The notes: a model not told the origin generated them from the sequence alone. Shown: positions 10,348 through 22,238, numbered from the stretch's first letter. The stretch: 64,000 nt of DNA from Dioscorea cayenensis subsp. rotundata (GCF_009730915.1 NC_052481.1:1178001-1242000); one strand, 5' to 3'. Translations and numbers: made by a program.

Positions 10348-13300
10348 TCACCCCAAAGTAATTGCTCGATAAAACCACATGACATAGACGCGCAATCGAC
10401 GCTTCCTTGTTTTTGCCGCGAGGTTTCCGTGTCGCATATGAGTGGGTACTTTGCGGTCGCCGACTCGCCGAATCCATATCGACACCGTGTCGAATAGATT
10501 CACTGCCGAGATATGCAAGTTGAGATTAACATACCGAATTAAATAACAAACACTATCGACCGAATAATTAAAGAACTTACCATGTTCGACGCCGCCTTTT
10601 TCGCACCCCGCGCATGAAGAATAACGCCTGTATTCTTGTTTGTCATTGTCAAGGACTACGACATGGAAGTGGCCATTCATTATGATCGGGAGGACGACAA
10701 TTTGAACTTCATGCAAGCCGCGCACAAACGATCTCCGATCATAGCCATAGTTGCTCTCATGTGCGCCGTCGTGCTTTTGACATAAACAGCCGCCAACGGT
10801 CTTATGATGGAGGCGCGTCTGTAGGGATATGGCACTTTGCTCAGGACTTTTTGTATTATGCATACAAAAGCTGCCCATCACATCATCTCGTGATCATCTC
10901 CTTCCCCTCAAGCGTAGTGTATAAATCTGGCTCGTGAAGTCGACAAATACTATTCTTCCACACGACAGTGCTGAGATTAAACGATAACAGATATAATTAG
11001 CCCATATTCTAAATAGTTAAATGATATTAGCAATGTTCAAATGATATTATAAATAATTAAACGTTAACTAGAAAACTTAAACGATAACATATAAACATTT
11101 AAACAATATCAATAGAAAGTTAAACACTATAAACAAATGTTAAACACTATCATAAAAAAACTTTAAACTTACCTATCCATACTGCAATTAAGGAAGATCC
11201 TCATCAACTCCTGCTCATACTTGTTAAGCCGAGATTGACCAACCCATTTTTTCTTCTTCGAAACGAAGACTTGCCGAGCCGCCTTGTCCAATTGTTGATC
11301 GCCTCGATCATCTCTGCGTCGATCGGCTCGGGGTCTTCATGGAGCACTCATCGATGCGCCTCGAAGGTGCTCAGAACCACCGCGATCTTCCTTCGACGCT
11401 GGGACGACTACGACAACATCAACCGCGGACACATCCTTACGTGGTTGTTCTTGCTCGGGATTGTGTCCGCTTCGACGCGGGACGACGGCGACAACATCAA
11501 CCGCGACACATCCTTACATGGTTTTTGTTGTTGTGGGATCGTGTCCTCGCTTTGATGCGTAGCATACCAGGGCCACGGCCACCTACCGAATCAACTATCT
11601 TCTCACCGTGCCACGGCAACAAAGATCATCGGAGACAAATCCTTAGCTTGTTCTTGTTCTTCGTGGATTGTGTCCGCCTTGACGCCGCATCTCGGAGCCG
11701 GTTCCGACCGGGTCGTGATTTCGCTAACAAGAGAGTTAACGATCTTTTCGCACTCTCACGACGGCCACATCATCTACGATGTCCTCCACCGTCACGGCCA
11801 TGTCATCAACGGCGACGCACTCAAGAATAAAGATCCGCACCGATGGTTTTGCTATTGTTTCATCTGTCACCTGCGGTGGAGACAGAGGCGATTGTTCTCC
11901 TCTTTTCGCAAGTCTCTTCGAATGTGGCCGTCTTGGAACGGCCACCCCGACGATGTCGCCGCCGCCAAATCCCTCGCGCCTGCTCGTCCCGGTGTTTCGG
12001 GCTTGTTTGGAGGGACGGTGCAATCGATCGCGAACGTCCCTTCCAGAGCCTCAACACGAGCGACATGCCGAGGAAACCTCGGCCATCAATATCCGCACGC
12101 CCGCATAAGAGTTGCAGCCGACATCTTCGCCTAATGTCGCCGGGCCGCCACTGCCGGAGGGGCGCCATGGTCGTGGGCCGCCACAATCGGGGAACCGCGT
12201 TGCTCGTGGGTAGGGGGCTGCTATAACCGGGCGTGGTGGGGAGGGCTCTCGCTGCCGAGGAATGCGTGCGCTGCGGTGGGCTCGAAGTACGAGAACGGGG
12301 TCGAGGCCAAGCACGATGAGGGTCCGCCCTCTCATCTCGCTTTCTGCAAGTGGTTCCCGAGCAATAGCATCCCTCCACGTCATTGGCCCCCAACATATAT
12401 TTCTTCTTCAAAGACTCGCGGAAACAACTCAGAAACTAACATATGTAAACCAAACAATTTCAATGAATCATTCAGTTTAAACTATAACAACTAAAGTTAA
12501 ACATAGTTTTTATATATTAAACATTATCGAATTTATTTAAACGGAAAGCACAATGTTTAAACATCAAAGACTTATGTTAAACATAGTCCATGATTTATTA
12601 CCTCTTTTCCTTCGAGCGATGACAAGTTGGTTTTCACCGCCGCTGCTTCCCAGAACTACTTTCACCGTAGCACAAAGATCCTTGGGACCTCGCGAATCGG
12701 ACTTTCTTTCCCGCTCCGGCCACCAGAAAACCATACTGCTAAGCGCGACCGAGCACCCCTTAATATATCCCCGTGTTGGTCTTCTTCCCGACAAGATCTA
12801 TCTCGCAGACCGAGCTACCGCCATGGAATGTCCTCCATCGACCCACTTCAGCGCCGCCCAGCCCTACGCCAGATCGCCCCCATGGCTGTAGATCATCGAC
12901 ATAATCAACGCATCCAGCTCGAACCGAGCATGATGTATTTGGGAAGAGGATCGCACTCCACGAGGGTACACCATCATGAGTTTGACAAAAATTTTTCTTC
13001 TTCCCCCTCTCGTCGAACAAGTCGGACAAGAGCGCCTCGACGGAGTCTCTCGTGCTCTCATAGGTTTTTTTGATAAATATCTACCTTCAACTCGATCGGA
13101 TTTTTATTCTTTCTTAAACACAATCGCTGCCGCCATCACAACGCAGACCAAGAACGAGGGCCACATCTCGAGGCCCTCGAAACTCAAAGAAGCTTTCCCC
13201 GATCCTCGAATTTATCGATGCGCCATCGTACCTTTGCAATAGAGAATCAAGAAGGGCCCTCTCTTGGTAGATAGCTTCAAGCTCGAAATAACGCCGCAAA

Positions 13301-13414
13301 CTGAGTCCTTCTGATGATCTCCCAGTGTCGAGGGGTCATGTTATCTTTCGGCTCACCTAAGGTCTCCACTACCTGGCACAAATAGCATCGCCCATTAACT
13401 AGGTCGACCGCCAT
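10348..13414 (-). pseudogene. Ulp1-like (C48) cysteine protease cargo gene of the MULE, broken
   Basis: Reads leftward from ATG 13414 (MAVDLVNGRCYLCQVVETLG, then TPRHWEIIRRTQFAALF). Next is a DUF1985-like N-terminal module (LLQRYDGASI, then FEFRGPRDVALVLGLRCDG) near 13290-13130. The middle (about 12400-10900) is low-complexity and unassigned. The C-terminal protease-like core reads VQIVVLPIIMNGHFHVVVLD (about 10720-10650), with the His of the HWxL-type motif, and ends near YVMWFYRAITLG. The stretch before it has lost the usual QxxxxDCG, so the catalytic Gln/Cys are not recognisable. Ulp1 proteases cleave SUMO conjugates; copies on MULEs are known in plants and their role there is unclear. Stops, frame changes and AT-rich introns break the gene. 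Precise exon borders cannot be set by eye. Confidence 0.6.
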
Positions 13415-14344
13415 AGTCAAAAAGCTCGCGACAATAACAACACATTGCTGTAAATATAAGATTTTTAAACCAGAATATCTCGGGCTTGTTAAACGGAGAT
13501 ATCATTTGTTAAACAGAGAACTAGTTTATTAAATGTAGACAACAATACTTTAAACGAGACAACAAACATTTAAACTCAGAATATCTCATTTGTTAAACGT
13601 AAACCCTCATTTTTTTAAAACTCGAAACCATATCAAATGAAAGGGGAATTAGACATTATAAAATATTACACAAATCATAACAATCGAAAGAACTATTCTG
13701 AGAAAGAGTATATGCACTGAAAAGCTAAAAACAACACAAAAACCCTAGCCGAGAAATCTCCCAAAGAACTAACAAAAACCCCCAAACAGAGAAATCCCAC
13801 CGCAGACTTCAATATCTTCCAATAAAAACAGGAGCACAAAACAAAAACCGAAAAAAATCTTTTCTTTCAGTAATGTATCAGCTTAACATAAAACCATACT
13901 CAATACCTTAGTTTGCAAACCGATGAAATGCCAACTACTATGCTGGGGACTTCTCCTTTCGAGATGATGGTGGAAAGGGAAAAAGCTCAGAATTACAGAG
14001 GGTCGCTACCAGTAGTGACAACTTCTGAGAGCTACTGAAATGGTTTAATCAAGACTCTAGTTGAGAAAAAAAATAACTACAAGGCTCAAAGAAATTCCTC
14101 TTGGGGTTACCCTCACGGAAAAACCCCCACTTCCTCTCATATCACGAAATGGTCATAGCCACGACTCCCCATGCAAGGGCATTTTTGTCCATAAAATTTT
14201 AAAATAACACCGCTGACATCCGTTACATGCTTTGGGGGGTTGAAAAGCATGGAAATAAAAAGGAAGGGGTTTTTGGGGAGTGCAAAACTAACGGGGTGTT
14301 TTTGGCAATAATGCAAACTTAGAGGGTGTTTTTGGCAATTTCTT
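13415..14344. other. Right end of the MULE
   Basis: Upstream region of the Ulp1-like gene, then the terminal C-rich (here G-rich) zone 14200-14340 with repeated GGTGTTTTTGGCAAT units. These repeated units are probably subterminal repeats. Confidence 0.5.
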
Positions 14345-14463
14345 ATAAAATAAATATATAACTCCATAACAATTATATTTATTTATATAAGTTACACAAT
14401 ATTCATTTATTCCTATTTTATTTGACACTAAAAATCTATATAAAAAAATGACATAACCAAACT

Positions 14464-15465
14464 CTAAAAAGATAAAGGAGGAATACTTTGCTGATTACTA
14501 AACACATTATGAGGGTCAATTAGGGTTTTGGCTTTGACCAATCTATCAAAATTCCTCAAAAAATATCTCTCCCCCCAAACCCTATCATCCTCCACGCTCC
14601 CCACATTTAACCCTAAATCTAAGTCCAAATAATTCACATAAGCCTCTCTAGGATTTTTAGACACAAATGGAGCCATAAACTCATAGAAACCCCTCAAATC
14701 CTGAATGTATTTTTCCCCAATTCCACTCATTTCATCCTCAGCCGTCCAACTAATCAGATATTGGATACTAAATAAAATCCCAGCCCTATGTGGGAAAGGG
14801 AGATCACTTTCGCTTATCCTACTCATGGCCCCACCATACGGGTCGAGAATAAGATATGCTGGTGAGACACCAGCGAGTTTATCCAGTACTTTCTCCAGGT
14901 CATATTTTGAGATTGGTGCCCTGACATAATCCGACTTAGCTTTGAAGTAATCTTTGGATTGGGAACGATTACTGAGATGAGCCGATGAGTCAAGGCCAGC
15001 ATAGTGAGCCGCTGAGTCGAGCCATGTCTCTTCGATGCAATCTAAGTCATTGAGTTGCAGCTCAGGGAATCGTGAGGTTAGGATGTCAATGGCGGCGCCT
15101 TTGGAGCCAAGGAATAAGCCAGAGAAAGAGATGGAAATGGTGGTTAGGGTTCCGTTGATGTCGCCCGAGATCAATGTGGACAGATAGAACTCGTCTGGGA
15201 GATTGGGCGCTATTGTCTGTTACATAATGACCACAACAACTAACTATTTAAAGTGAGATTAATTAATATAATATTTAAATATAAAATTAATAAGATAATA
15301 ATTTTTAATATTATTATGCTTATATATATATATATGCATTTTTACTGTTTGTGTATAATTTCTTTTAGGGAAAGAGTAGTAAAATATAATGAAAAACATA
15401 TATGAATTATTGTTATTATTATTTTGATAAATATAACAAGTGCAATATAGTAAGCGTATATATGA

Positions 15466-15516
<51 letters not shown>

Positions 15517-17533
15517 TTGATAAATATGACAAGTGCAATATAGTAAGTGTATATATGAATTATTATTATTATTATTATTATTTTGATAAATATGACAAAT
15601 GCAATATAGGAAGCGTAAATTTTTAAATTGATTTGCTTTTTAAAAAAAAATCAATTCAATCTAAAAAAAATTTGAAAACAATTTTTAAATTATGAATTAT
15701 GAAAAATTGAGTAATTTTAGTTTTTTTGAATGAATATATTTATAGTAAGCGCAATTTATTTAAATTTAATTTACACTTAAATAAAGTTATATATAACTAG
15801 TTAGAAGTCCTAAAATGGTGAAAAAGAAATTGTTATTTTCTGTTTTCTAATTTATCCATATAATAATTTTACTTATTACACCAAAACTGTCATGAACCAT
15901 TTCTAAAAAATGGTTATTTGAATTTTGTTTTAAGAAAAGACTTTTATTTCAATTTACCAAATTTCAACATAATTATCATCAATTAAAATTTTTAATATTA
16001 AATATCATTTTTATTTAATGATCGATGTTTATCATTATCATTATTATTATTATTAAAAATATAAATTAATAAAATTAATATTAGATTTTACCAAGATTAT
16101 TCTATTTTTCTTTGTTTAAAAAATATATATATTTTTTATTTTGGTTGGCGTGTGAAACCCATCGCCAAACAAATACCCATGAATTATGTTACAAATTTTA
16201 ATTAATCATAATTAGTATATTTAATACTCCTTTTTTTACAAGTTTTATTTTCGAGGTTTTTTTTTACTTATCTTAATATATTTCTGAAACTTTCAATAAA
16301 TTATATTCAATTATATATATTTTTTAAATATATTTTAAATTCTTAATATTGGAAAATTTATATAATTTTTATAATTTTTTTAAAATTTAAATTATCAATT
16401 AATTTTAGCTATTATATTAAAATAAAAATAAATAAAAAATTATCGGAGGAAGTATTATTTTTTAAAAATATTAATAAAATAAAATTTTAATTTAAAAAAA
16501 ATTAAAAAACAACTCAAAAATCTAATATTTTTTTTGTAAGTTCATATTGTCTAGTTGCATAACCATAAAAGTATTATCTGGTTTTACCTTATTACAATTT
16601 GACACGTATTTTTTTTAATTTTGTTTTTTTATATTATAATTAATTTTGTTTTTTTATATTGAACCAAAAAAATACCCTGATTCTGAATCCAGGCAATACG
16701 AGCTTTTAATTTTTGCTAACCTGCCATTTATGGAGAAGAAGCGCAGCATCTCGCACGGTAGCTCGGCCGCGTTGGAGGGTGAAGCGGGTGACGGTGTTCG
16801 GCACGGGCACGGCCCTGAGCTTCCACGCATACACCACGCCCCAACTCCCACCACCACCGCCACGGATCGCCCAAAACACATCAGTCCCCATCGACCTTTT
16901 ATCGAACACCTTGCCTTCATAATCAATCAACAAAGCATCCACCACGCTATCAGCCGCCAACCCATACTTCCTCGATAAGAACCCGAACCCTCCGCCGGCG
17001 ATGTGACCGCCGGCGCCCATCGTGGAGCAGGACCCGGCGGAGATGGCGAGGGAGAGGTTGGAGAGATTGGAGATTGTGAGGTACAGCTCACCTATGGTGG
17101 CACCGGCTTGTACCCATGAGGTGTTTGATGAAATGTCGAAGTGAATGGATTTGAGATTCATTAGGTCGATGATGGCGAAAGGGATGGAGGAGGAGGTGGA
17201 GGATTGGCCTTCGTAGCTGTGGCCGCCGCTGCGGATGCGGATGGAGACGCCGGTGCGGCGGCAGCAGAGGATGGAGGTTTGGATCTGGGATTTAGTGGAG
17301 GGGAGGATGATGGCGAGGGGTTTGGGGATTGAGGGATCGGTGAATCGGAGGTTCTGGATGGAGATGTTGAGGAGATTAGAGAAGGATGAGGAGGAGGAGG
17401 AGAAGGAGAGGTTGTGAACTTGGGCGGAGGAGAGGCAGGATCGGAGATCTGACGCCATTGATGAAGCATTGCGAGCTTGGATTTGATTGCAAAGAAGAGC
17501 GAAGAGAAGAAGAAGAAGAGGTTTTGAATGCAT
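14464..17533 (-). CDS. Berberine-bridge-enzyme-like FAD oxidase
   Basis: Two exons, 17533-16721 and 15216-14464, join in phase 0 at KWQ|TIAPNLPDEF and give 521 residues, normal for the family. Residues 1-20 (MHSKPLLLLLFALLCNQIQA) are a signal peptide, so it should be secreted or vacuolar/wall-bound. The FAD-binding PCMH domain shows RIRSGGHSYEG with the His used for one flavin bond, and AGSCSTMGAGGHIAGGGFG with the Cys used for the second. C-terminal BBE domain: YVNYLDLDLG and the end motif FLRNFDRLVKAKTLIDPHNV. Plant relatives oxidise monolignols, oligosaccharides or alkaloids with O2; the substrate here is not predictable. The 1504-bp AT-rich intron is odd, as many family members are intronless and the paralogue at 60228-61871 lacks it. 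Confidence 0.92.
15401..15610. repeat. Minisatellite with expanded (ATT)n inside the oxidase intron
   Basis: Three copies of a unit with TTTTGATAAATATnACAAnTGCAATATAG, separated by GTATATATGAA and ATT trinucleotide runs of different length (longest about 15462-15517). The apparent tyrosine-rich ORF is a by-product. Confidence 0.9.
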
Positions 17534-18071
17534 GGTTTTGGTTCTCTGTGTTTTTATTGGCGTTGACGTCCTTGGATTTTATAATATTTTGAAATTGGTG
17601 TTTGTTTTGAATTTAGACCCCTAGAAGTTTTGAGATTTACAAACTAGTTCTTGAGTTCTTGGTGTTCTTTGTACTTGAGTATTATACATCAGATTAAGTC
17701 ATCTGAGACGTTTTTAAAACGTTTCCGTATATTAAAAAATATAAGAGAGAAACTGCCCGAAAAAAAGAGAAAGTTTGCACAATAACAGTAGTTTAAACAG
17801 TAACTATTCGGGTGAACTTCATCTCTATGTCTATGTTGTATGATTGAATGATTTAGATTAAAAATAAATATCATATATAATACTTTTTACTGTATTACTA
17901 TTTTTATACACAATAACTCCACATGGAAAATAATGCAATTCATTCGATGAAGATTCAACGATTGATGATTATTATTTTTAAAATTTGACTCTATGAACGT
18001 GCGTAGTACACATGTCCTCTTTTTATGTATATATATAATATATGATCAAGAAAGAAATTTAGAAAATATAA
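17534..18071. other. Intergenic, oxidase promoter side
   Basis: Immediate upstream region of the - strand oxidase. AT-rich, with no distinctive motif and no gene. Confidence 0.5.
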
Positions 18072-19133
18072 GAGGGTGTTTGTTTTGATGTATTTAGAGT
18101 TACATGTAACTCTAAATATATCAAGGGCCAAAATCCATTGTTTGTTTGAATGAATTCCCTTTTGCTGATGCAACTTCAACTACCTTCTAATTGTACGGAT
18201 AGAGGATTTGGTTTTACGGCCAAATCTGGCCAGAGTAACCAAATCCTTTATTTGAGAATCTCTCACCTTCCATTAATCTCCAACCATCTCTCGCACTCAT
18301 ATCATGCTCCGCCGATCCACCAACCCGCCCCACTAAGTTAAAAGCGAAGTCCGCTCTTCATCTCACCGCCCGATGGGGACCCAAGCGATTTCGATCCCGA
18401 CCACGGCGCGTACGATCTATAGGTACCGAGGCGTAGCAGGTTCGTGATCGTAATCGAAGGAGGACAAGGGGCATTCGTGGATCGCGGTTAGTGTACCAAA
18501 CAAAGCGACTTTTGAATTACGAGTTTATCAGCCGGTGAGGTACAAAAAGGGACGCTGCGTAGTGGGGATTGAGACGACGATGGTCATGGCATGTGGACCG
18601 CTAAGGGTGCATGGCGCAGATGCAGGATGACGTGAGGTGGTAGGGGTGGCTGCTGAGGTGATGGTGGTGGGAGCGATGGAGATGGTGGTGGCGGAGATGG
18701 AGATGACAGTGGAGGTGGAGGTGGAGGTGGAGGCAAATGAGGGACGAAATGAGTCGATCCTCAAGGAGTTGTAATCGATCGGAAATTTCTTAAGGATTGG
18801 TTAATTATTATCTTAATAATTTGGTTATTTTTAATATCATAATAATTTGACCTAATTATTTAATAAAATATACTAATACATTGTAATTAATATCATAACA
18901 ATTTTTATTAAATAGTTTATTAATAATTATGTTTAAAAACAAAATATAATTTTGTAATACCATATTTTTAATTACATCCAAACAAACACCAAATTCTATA
19001 ATACAATGTTTTCAATTACATCCAACCAAACACCGATTTTTATATTATCAATTTTCAAATCCAAAGATTTCCAAAGTATATCAGAATCGAAAAATCCAAC
19101 GTATGTAATTACATCTAACCAAACGCCTTTTAA
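18072..19133. mobile_element. Non-autonomous DNA element (MITE-like)
   Basis: The left end GGGTGTTTGTTTTGATGTA and the reversed right end GGCGTTTGGTTAGATGTAA form imperfect inverted repeats. The right-end motif ATTACATCnAACCAAACnCC recurs at about 18973, 19017 and 19107, suggesting successive insertions or end duplication. The centre (18150-18780) is unusually GC-rich with GGTGGAGGT runs (18650-18740) and may be captured sequence. No clear TSD. Confidence 0.4.
18092..18117. repeat. Perfect 26-bp palindrome
   Basis: ATTTAGAGTTACA joined directly to its reverse complement, next to the left end of the MITE-like element. Confidence 0.9.
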
Positions 19134-19901
19134 GTGGAATTGTAAGGACTTGTTGATATTCGTACGTCTCTATCTCTAATTGTTGTGATTCAAAAGCAAT
19201 GACATGCGTTGATTATTTTATTTTAATAATAATTATGATGAAATTTCCAAATAATTAAAAATTTTGAATAAATTGGAAACGTCAAAGAGATTTGGTTTTT
19301 GGTTCGTATGCAATTTTTTTAAAGGTAGGTCCAGGCGATAGCATTTTTAGATTTTTTTTCCCATAATAATAATAATAATAGGTATTGGATATGTAGAAGT
19401 GTTTGGATTGCAAGTTCATGGTGGAAAAAGTAAATAAATAAAAGAACTACATTTTTTGAACAAGGTATTTTCTTTCCTTAGCTTGTTAATTTAATTAATA
19501 TTTATCCAACCAAACACAAACAAGAACTCCACTTTCACTTCGCTGTCGTTGACACCGCAATCCACCGTAGTAATTGTAACGTGAATTCAGCTTATAAGAA
19601 ACTAGCTTTCGTTTTGCTTAGTTACAAACTCGACTTATACGTAAACAGCTATAGCTTTTACAGCATTTCTTTAAGAAGAAAACATCTATATCTAAAATCA
19701 ACATTCTTCACTCTCCACCTTTACGCATTAAAAGAAAACTGAAAAACTTACACGTAATCAATCTGTAATATAATTAAACTTATACTTATTTATATTTTAT
19801 TAAATTTATATTTAAAATATACTCAATTTTGTATTTAATTTTAATTAAAAATTTATATAAAATTAAAGAATTTTATATATTTTTAATTTAATAAATTATT
19901 A
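19134..19901. other. AT-rich intergenic up to assembly gap
   Basis: No gene. A pair of CCAACCAAACAC-type motifs near 19500 hints at another small DNA-element end. Confidence 0.5.
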
Positions 19902-20901
19902 NNNNNNNNNNNNNNNNNNNNNNNNNNNNNNNNNNNNNNNNNNNNNNNNNNNNNNNNNNNNNNNNNNNNNNNNNNNNNNNNNNNNNNNNNNNNNNNNNNN
20001 NNNNNNNNNNNNNNNNNNNNNNNNNNNNNNNNNNNNNNNNNNNNNNNNNNNNNNNNNNNNNNNNNNNNNNNNNNNNNNNNNNNNNNNNNNNNNNNNNNNN
20101 NNNNNNNNNNNNNNNNNNNNNNNNNNNNNNNNNNNNNNNNNNNNNNNNNNNNNNNNNNNNNNNNNNNNNNNNNNNNNNNNNNNNNNNNNNNNNNNNNNNN
20201 NNNNNNNNNNNNNNNNNNNNNNNNNNNNNNNNNNNNNNNNNNNNNNNNNNNNNNNNNNNNNNNNNNNNNNNNNNNNNNNNNNNNNNNNNNNNNNNNNNNN
20301 NNNNNNNNNNNNNNNNNNNNNNNNNNNNNNNNNNNNNNNNNNNNNNNNNNNNNNNNNNNNNNNNNNNNNNNNNNNNNNNNNNNNNNNNNNNNNNNNNNNN
20401 NNNNNNNNNNNNNNNNNNNNNNNNNNNNNNNNNNNNNNNNNNNNNNNNNNNNNNNNNNNNNNNNNNNNNNNNNNNNNNNNNNNNNNNNNNNNNNNNNNNN
20501 NNNNNNNNNNNNNNNNNNNNNNNNNNNNNNNNNNNNNNNNNNNNNNNNNNNNNNNNNNNNNNNNNNNNNNNNNNNNNNNNNNNNNNNNNNNNNNNNNNNN
20601 NNNNNNNNNNNNNNNNNNNNNNNNNNNNNNNNNNNNNNNNNNNNNNNNNNNNNNNNNNNNNNNNNNNNNNNNNNNNNNNNNNNNNNNNNNNNNNNNNNNN
20701 NNNNNNNNNNNNNNNNNNNNNNNNNNNNNNNNNNNNNNNNNNNNNNNNNNNNNNNNNNNNNNNNNNNNNNNNNNNNNNNNNNNNNNNNNNNNNNNNNNNN
20801 NNNNNNNNNNNNNNNNNNNNNNNNNNNNNNNNNNNNNNNNNNNNNNNNNNNNNNNNNNNNNNNNNNNNNNNNNNNNNNNNNNNNNNNNNNNNNNNNNNNN
20901 N
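19902..20901. other. Assembly gap, 1000 N
   Basis: Exactly 1000 unknown bases, probably a placeholder length. The left end of the CACTA element is probably hidden here. Confidence 1.
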
Positions 20902-20982
20902 TTACATTTATTATTAAGTAGCGGGTCTTTTAGCAAAAACGCCACGCAAACAAAAAAAAATGTTTTACCTAGGAACTATGGG

Positions 20983-21820
20983 TAGCCCAATGGTAATTAC
21001 TAGATCTGTCCAAGGGCTAGGCTACCTACCCAAGCCCGAAGGCCTCCCAAAAAAATAGGGAGGTTTTGGACAAATATATAAGGCCTGATGTTCATGCCTT
21101 GGACAAAAAAAGAAGCCCATTTTAAACATGGGTCGGGTTTGGTTTTCACTATTAAAAGCTCGACCCGGCCCGGCCCGAATTATAAAATATATTTATTAAT
21201 TTAGTTTTGTATATACTTATATATATATATATATATAATGGTTTGAATTTCCATTAATTATTTATTAATTAGTTTTGTATATACTTATATAATATATATT
21301 TATTATTGATTGTCATTGATAATAATGGTTTGAATTTTAGTTGTTGTAATTGTATAAATATTTTCATTTGGTATTTTAATTTTTAAGTGTTTTGATAGAA
21401 TAATATTTGGTTATATTCACATATTAATATTATTAAGTTTTTTTTTATAACTTATATATTATTTGATGAAAAAGCCTATATGGTCGGGCTTAGGCGGGCT
21501 TTGGGTAGAGGTCATTAAATTTGGGCGAGTTCTGGTAAAGGTTAAGGCCCAGATTTTTCAGGCCGAGCCGGGCTTGGACAAGCTTGAATTTTAGTAATTA
21601 TGGATAAAGCCTGGCCCGAACCTGCCCAGCCTTGCCCACCCATGCTTTTTAATTGAGAGATCTCAAGTTCCAGCCTCTCAGATTACAATTCATTTTCTGA
21701 GTCCATTATGGGAGTTATGTGTGAAGAATGCATCTCGTTCTCCAAGCCATTATAACTAGTGCATTTTCATACTCGTTGTATCTTTTGCTTTATCGCTTGT
21801 CAACTTTGTCAAAAAAATAT
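20983..21820 (+). mobile_element. tRNA-type SINE remnant split by another insertion
   Basis: TAGCCCAATGG (20983-20993) fits the pol III A-box consensus exactly, and AGTTCCAGCCT (21666-21676) is a weakened B box. They are separated by about 670 bp instead of the usual 30-40, explained by the insert at 21011-21644. An A/T-rich tail lies near 21810. Confidence 0.35.
21011..21644. mobile_element. Small non-autonomous element with GGGCnnGGC inverted ends
   Basis: The left end CAAGGGCTAGGCTACC and the reversed right end CATGGGTGGGCAAGGC are imperfect inverted repeats, each followed by C/G-rich GCCCGG blocks. The centre is AT-rich. hAT-like ends are possible but I found no 8-bp TSD. Confidence 0.4.
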
Positions 21821-22238
21821 ATATATATAAATTTTATTTTTTTACCCCGGAGATTTTTACATAAAACCCTTCAAAAATCAAAATAATAATATATTACTTG
21901 GTGTTTATTAATAAAACAACGCTAAATAAAAGTAATTTATCATCACCTATTTACAAAAACGCCGCGAAGTAAAATATATTTTCACGCCCTAATTTCTCCA
22001 AGCCAGCGAATTAACATTGCGGAGTTTATGTCAATAAAACTGCTGCTAAATAAAAAAATTTACCGCACCTTTTAAAAAAACAGCGCAAGTAAAATATATT
22101 TTCGCACTTTAATCCCTCCAAGCCCCGTGAAATAACCTAGCGGAGTTTGATGTCAATAAAAAGCCGCAAAAAAATATATTATCGTGTTTACAGAAAACAC
22201 AGCTAAAATATGCCGCAAAAGCCTACTTTTGTGTAGTG

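Larger units (their letters stand above)
4967..14344. mobile_element. Mutator-like DNA transposon (MULE) with transposase and Ulp1-like cargo, decayed
   Basis: About 9.4 kb, bounded on both sides by the 9-mer ATAAAATAA (4958-4966 and 14345-14353), the TSD length expected for MULEs. The ends are only loosely inverted: left AGGGAAAATTACTGTTCACC, right end reversed AAGAAATTGCCAAAAACACC, each followed by C-rich blocks with runs of CCCC and AAAAA. Inside lie a + strand MuDR-type transposase (7026-9581), a - strand protease-like gene (10348-13414) and duplicated 5' and 3' transposase pieces. Opposed transposase and Ulp1-like genes are the layout of known plant Kaonashi-type MULEs, many of which lack clear TIRs. 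Both genes are broken by frame changes and stops, so the element is not autonomous as it stands. The AT-only TSD could be chance. Confidence 0.7.
20902..22238. mobile_element. CACTA (En/Spm-type) transposon right part, non-autonomous or truncated
   Basis: The right terminus read inward is CACTACACAAAAGTAGGC (22238 leftward), the canonical CACTA end. Inside are subterminal repeats of about 125 bp at roughly 21955-22080 and 22080-22200, with shared blocks AAGTAAAATATATTTTC, CTCCAAGCC, GCGGAGTTT and GTCAATAAAA. A similar GCGGGTCTTTTAGCAAAAAC block sits next to the gap at 20920. No transposase seen; the left end is missing. Other elements are inserted in it. Confidence 0.75.

Noticed and set aside
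11235-12890. Several + strand Arg/Pro-rich ORFs
   Set aside because: They lie opposite the - strand Ulp1-like gene, show no domain and have shadow-frame composition.
15402-15626. Tyrosine-rich ORF
   Set aside because: Translation of the ATT microsatellite inside an intron.
17161-17469. Pro/Ser-rich ORF on the same strand as the first oxidase
   Set aside because: Out-of-frame shadow of its exon 1.
19899-20945. Long open frame across the N run
   Set aside because: It consists of unknown bases and carries no information.
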